Positions 61,392 through 64,000 of a stretch of 64,000 bases of DNA are shown one piece after another. The position numbers and the translations under genes were made by a program. This stretch comes from an uncultured Lachnospiraceae bacterium. GTDB lineage: Bacteria > Bacillota > Clostridia > Lachnospirales > Lachnospiraceae. The stretch is taken from the NCBI GenBank assembly GCA_930972465.1, contig CAKNHF010000006.1, positions 1 through 64,000 on the forward strand, written 5' to 3'. The notes under the pieces are model-generated. The model saw only the letters and a list, made by a program, of their open reading frames with translations. It ran no database searches and had not been told where the DNA came from. Within the stretch, counting starts at the first letter, position 1; the number at the start of each line of letters is the position of its first letter.

Positions 61392-61901
61392 TTGAAGAAC
61401 AGAGCGGCATATTTCGGCGTGTTTACGGCGCTGGCACTGATTTTAAGTTATGTGGAGATGCTGATTCCGGTCAGCTTTGGAATCCCCGGAGCGAAGCTGG
61501 GACTGGCGAATCTTATCATTGTAGTCATGCTCTACAAGACAGACTGGAAAGAGGCATTGCTCCTGTCTGTAGTCAGGATCGTGCTGGCAGGTTTTATTTT
61601 CGGCAATATGTTCAGCATCCTCTACAGTCTGGCCGGGGGCGTGCTCAGTCTTGCCGTTATGGCCGGACTGAAAAGAACGGGGAGTTTCGGTGTGGCCGGG
61701 GTAAGTGTTGCGGGAGGTGTAAGCCATAATGTGGGACAGCTCCTTGTTGCCATGATCGTGGTGGAGACGTATCAGGTGGGATATTACCTTCCGGTGCTGC
61801 TGATTGCAGGAGTCATAACCGGACTGCTGATCGGCATCATTTCAGGAGAAGTTCTGAAAAGAATCCGGCAGATAGATTTAACAGGAGAAAGAAGAAAATG
61901 A
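61392..61901 (+). CDS. Gx transporter family protein (HepS component I-like)
   Basis: A 169-residue membrane protein with five or six helices (AAYFGVFTALALILSYVEMLIP, GLANLIIVVMLY, AGFIFGNMFSILYSLAGGVLSLAVMAGL). It is often named heptaprenyl diphosphate synthase component I by history, but it looks like an ECF-type S component. Its genomic partners NusG-II and ApbE suggest transport of a flavin-related cofactor or precursor (inference). TTG start with GAGGAG; the end overlaps ruvA by four bases. Confidence 0.85.
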   Translation: MKNRAAYFGVFTALALILSYVEMLIPVSFGIPGAKLGLANLIIVVMLYKTDWKEALLLSVVRIVLAGFIFGNMFSILYSLAGGVLSLAVMAGLKRTGSFGVAGVSVAGGVSHNVGQLLVAMIVVETYQVGYYLPVLLIAGVITGLLIGIISGEVLKRIRQIDLTGERRK

Positions 61902-62509
61902 TATCATATGTACGCGGAGAGCTTGCCGCTGTGGAAGCAGATAAAGCGATTATAGATGTGGGTGGAGTCGGGTACGGCGTCTGTATGTCAGGACAGACTC
62001 TGAGCATGCTGCCTCAGCCCGGAAACGAAGTGAAGATCTATACATATCTCAATGTCAAAGAAGACGCAATGCAGCTGTTCGGTTTCCTGACCAGGGAGGA
62101 TCTGGAAGTGTTCAGGCTGGTGATCGGAGTGAGCGGAATCGGTCCGAAGGGAGGACTCAATATTCTTTCCTGCCTGTCGCCGGACGAACTGCGGTTTGCC
62201 GTAATGTCAGGTGATGTGAAGGCAATATCGGCGGCGCCCGGAATCGGAAAGAAGACGGCAGAGAAGCTTATATTGGAGCTGAAAGATAAGATGAAGATCG
62301 AGGATGTCCTGGAACACGCGGCACATGGAGGCGAGATGGAGAAAGCGGCGCCCGGAGCATCGGAGAGCGGGATGCAGGCTGAAGCCGTTCAGGCGCTTGT
62401 GGCTTTGGGATACGGCAGCGCTGAAAGCATGCGGGCCGTCAAGAAGACTTCCCCGGAGTGTGAGACAGTAGAAGATATTCTGAAAGAGGCCCTGAAATAT
62501 CTTTTTTAG
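61898..62509 (+). CDS. ruvA: Holliday junction helicase subunit RuvA
   Basis: A 203-residue protein. The OB domain MISYVRGELAAVEADKAIIDVGGVGYGV is followed by two helix-hairpin-helix motifs (LVIGVSGIGPKGGLNIL and ISAAPGIGKKTAEKLILEL) and a C-terminal UBA-like RuvB-binding domain (EAVQALVALGYG). It binds four-way junctions. It is coupled to the Gx gene by ATGA; ruvB follows 27 bases later. Confidence 0.96.
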   Translation: MISYVRGELAAVEADKAIIDVGGVGYGVCMSGQTLSMLPQPGNEVKIYTYLNVKEDAMQLFGFLTREDLEVFRLVIGVSGIGPKGGLNILSCLSPDELRFAVMSGDVKAISAAPGIGKKTAEKLILELKDKMKIEDVLEHAAHGGEMEKAAPGASESGMQAEAVQALVALGYGSAESMRAVKKTSPECETVEDILKEALKYLF

Positions 62510-62536
62510 ATTATACGAGAATAAGGACGGCGAAAG

Positions 62537-63553
62537 GTGAACAAGGTGGGAAAACGAATTATAACAACAGAGAACCTGGAAGAAGACATTAAGATCGAAG
62601 GACAGCTTCGCCCGCAGTATCTGGAGGACTACGTAGGACAGGAAAAGGCGAAAGAGACGCTGAAAATATATATCGAGGCGGCAAAGGCGCGCGGAGAAGC
62701 TCTGGATCATGTTCTGTTCTACGGACCTCCGGGACTGGGGAAGACAACCCTGGCCGGGATCATTGCAAATGAATTGGGCGTGAACCTGAAAGTGACCTCC
62801 GGTCCGGCGATTGAAAAACCGGGAGAAATCGCCGCGATTCTTAACAGCCTTCAGGAGAACGATGTGCTTTTTGTGGATGAGATACATCGGCTGAACCGAC
62901 AGGTGGAAGAAGTTCTCTATCCTGCCATGGAGGATTATGCGATTGACATTATGATCGGAAAAGGCTCCAGCGCAAGATCGATCCGCCTGAATCTTCCCAA
63001 ATTCACTCTGGTGGGAGCCACTACCCGGGTGGGGATGCTGACGGCTCCGCTGCGGGACAGATTCGGGGTGATCAACCGACTGGAGTTCTACACGAATGAG
63101 GAACTTAAGACGATTATTCTTCGTTCTGCCAGGGTGCTCGATGTGGAGATTGAAGAAGAAGGGGCGCTGGAGCTGGCAAGGCGTTCCCGCGGAACTCCAC
63201 GTCTGGCAAACCGTCTGCTGAAACGGGTCAGAGACTTTGCCCAGGTAAAATACGACGGGAAGATTACCAGGAAGGTGGCAGATTACGCGCTGGATCTGCT
63301 GGATGTGGACAAGTACGGACTGGACCACAATGACAGGATGATACTGCTGACCATGATCGAAAAGTTTCAGGGAGGTCCCGTTGGTCTGGATACTCTTGCG
63401 GCAGCCATATCTGAAGATGCGGGAACCCTGGAGGATGTTTATGAGCCCTATCTGCTTCAGAATGGATTCATTCAGAGAACTCCAAGGGGGCGGGTGGTAA
63501 CTGAACGGGCATACGGCCATCTTGAAATCCCTTCTCCTCTCCGAAATACATGA
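62537..63553 (+). CDS. ruvB: Holliday junction helicase subunit RuvB
   Basis: A 338-residue AAA+ motor. Walker A is [13 protein letters not shown] (near 56-68), Walker B is VLFVDEIHR, sensor 1 is TLVGATTR and the arginine finger is in the APLRDRFG segment. The C-terminal winged helix ends [21 protein letters not shown]. It drives branch migration with RuvA. GTG 62537 is used here; GTG 62546 with AAAGG eight bases ahead is equally possible. Confidence 0.96.
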   Translation: MNKVGKRIITTENLEEDIKIEGQLRPQYLEDYVGQEKAKETLKIYIEAAKARGEALDHVLFYGPPGLGKTTLAGIIANELGVNLKVTSGPAIEKPGEIAAILNSLQENDVLFVDEIHRLNRQVEEVLYPAMEDYAIDIMIGKGSSARSIRLNLPKFTLVGATTRVGMLTAPLRDRFGVINRLEFYTNEELKTIILRSARVLDVEIEEEGALELARRSRGTPRLANRLLKRVRDFAQVKYDGKITRKVADYALDLLDVDKYGLDHNDRMILLTMIEKFQGGPVGLDTLAAAISEDAGTLEDVYEPYLLQNGFIQRTPRGRVVTERAYGHLEIPSPLRNT

Positions 63554-63612
63554 ATCCCGGTTTGAAGAAGAGCGGGAAACCCGGATATACGGCCGGATTG
63601 CCTAAAAAACAG

Positions 63613-63641
63613 TTGGTTTTTACCGGTAAATAGTTTATAAT
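63613..63641 (+). promoter_or_regulatory. Promoter of zapA
   Basis: TTGGTT 63613-63618, 17 bases, TATAAT 63636-63641; start codon 28 bases downstream after GAGGAGG. Confidence 0.7.
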
Positions 63642-63669
63642 AGCTTTTAAGAAACGCGAGGAGGATGCT

Positions 63670-64000
63670 ATGAGTTCGGCAAAACATTTTACGGAAGTAT
63701 TAATCGGGGGAAAGGTTTATACTCTCAGCGGATTTGAAGGAGAAGAATATCTGCAGAAAGTATCTTCCTATCTGAACCATAAGATAACAGAGTGTGCGAA
63801 CAGCGAAGGGTACAGGAAGCAGAGCGCGGACACAAGAAATGTCCTTCTTGCCCTGAACATTGCAGATGACTATTTTAAGGCGAAGAAGCAGGGAGACTCC
63901 CTCGAGAATGATATTGAGATGAAAGACAAAGAGATGTATGATCTGAAGCATGAGCTGATTTCCGCCCAGATCAAACTTGAGAATGCGGAGAAGGAGCTGG
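63670..64000 (+). CDS. zapA: Cell-division protein ZapA (3' partial)
   Basis: At least 110 residues are visible before the window ends. MSSAKHFTEVLIGGKVYTLSGFEGEEYLQKVSSYLNHKI is the ZapA globular head; ALNIADDYFKA follows, and then a coiled coil (ENDIEMKDKEMYDLKHELISAQIKLENAEKEL) begins. ZapA bundles FtsZ at the division ring. GAGGAGG precedes the ATG. The coiled coil may be longer than in the short ZapA proteins, but the end is not seen. Confidence 0.9.
   Translation, partial: MSSAKHFTEVLIGGKVYTLSGFEGEEYLQKVSSYLNHKITECANSEGYRKQSADTRNVLLALNIADDYFKAKKQGDSLENDIEMKDKEMYDLKHELISAQIKLENAEKEL

Noticed and set aside
1-64000. tRNA, rRNA or CRISPR loci
   Set aside because: No cloverleaf with CCA-type ends, rRNA signatures or repeat-spacer arrays were recognised. 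The ICE insertion is therefore not at a tRNA on its right side.

Overview
The window reads as a low-to-mid GC Firmicute of the Lachnospiraceae type. The reasons are a Tn1549/CTn-like conjugative element with CD1108/CD1110/CD1112-type transfer proteins, an rnfCDGEAB operon with a nearby apbE, a biotin-dependent Na+ decarboxylase operon, AGGAGG ribosome sites nearly everywhere, and the neighbouring pairs scpA-scpB and ispH-rpsA. No rRNA, tRNA or CRISPR array was seen.

Positions 1 to about 30,290 are the right-hand part of an integrative and conjugative element (ICE). The left end lies outside the window. Order: C-terminal part of a giant SNF2-type helicase protein; a small conserved orf; an AT-rich island with a TIR-domain protein (2.2-3.5 kb); TOPRIM primase; a probable oriT; DUF3789, MobC and relaxase; PcfB; an ArdC-like protein; VirD4; a Maff2 pilin-like protein; an MT-A70 methylase; VirB6; PrgI; VirB4; a second DNA methylase; DUF6075; sortase B; and a membrane-anchored lysozyme/C40 peptidase. 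Then comes an AT-rich cargo zone (18.9-26.8 kb): an XRE regulator, GNAT/MarR, TetR with ilvBN, TetR with a nucleoside phosphorylase, and an MBL-fold hydrolase. Three copies of the end of a small cysteine-rich KTR gene, each overlapping a terminator, divide this zone. The element closes with a region-4-only sigma-like protein, a structured non-coding stretch, a MazF toxin without MazE, Xis and a Tn916-type integrase. Four TACTACT repeats and an A-rich junction follow.

Positions 30.3-64 kb are chromosome: low-molecular-weight phosphatase, J-domain protein, two PBP5-type carboxypeptidases, a TrkH/TrkA potassium system, deoC, a phosphoesterase, scpAB and a 2-isopropylmalate synthase carrying an AraC-type DNA-binding domain. 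Next is a five-gene biotin/Na+ decarboxylase operon with two different carboxyltransferases, then an M24 aminopeptidase, an RpiR regulator, a flavoprotein, cmk-ispH-rpsA, rnfCDGEAB, apbE (opposite strand), a NusG-II protein, a Gx transporter, ruvAB and the start of zapA. The Rnf complex (ferredoxin:NAD+ coupled to ion export) and the decarboxylase pump could share an ion gradient; ApbE would attach FMN to RnfG and RnfD.

The points most worth a second look are the LeuA-AraC fusion, the repeated KTR-tail/terminator boundaries of the cargo cassettes, the TIR island, the orphan MazF behind a structured region, the transcarboxylase-like operon and a perfect 42-bp palindrome at 47,667.
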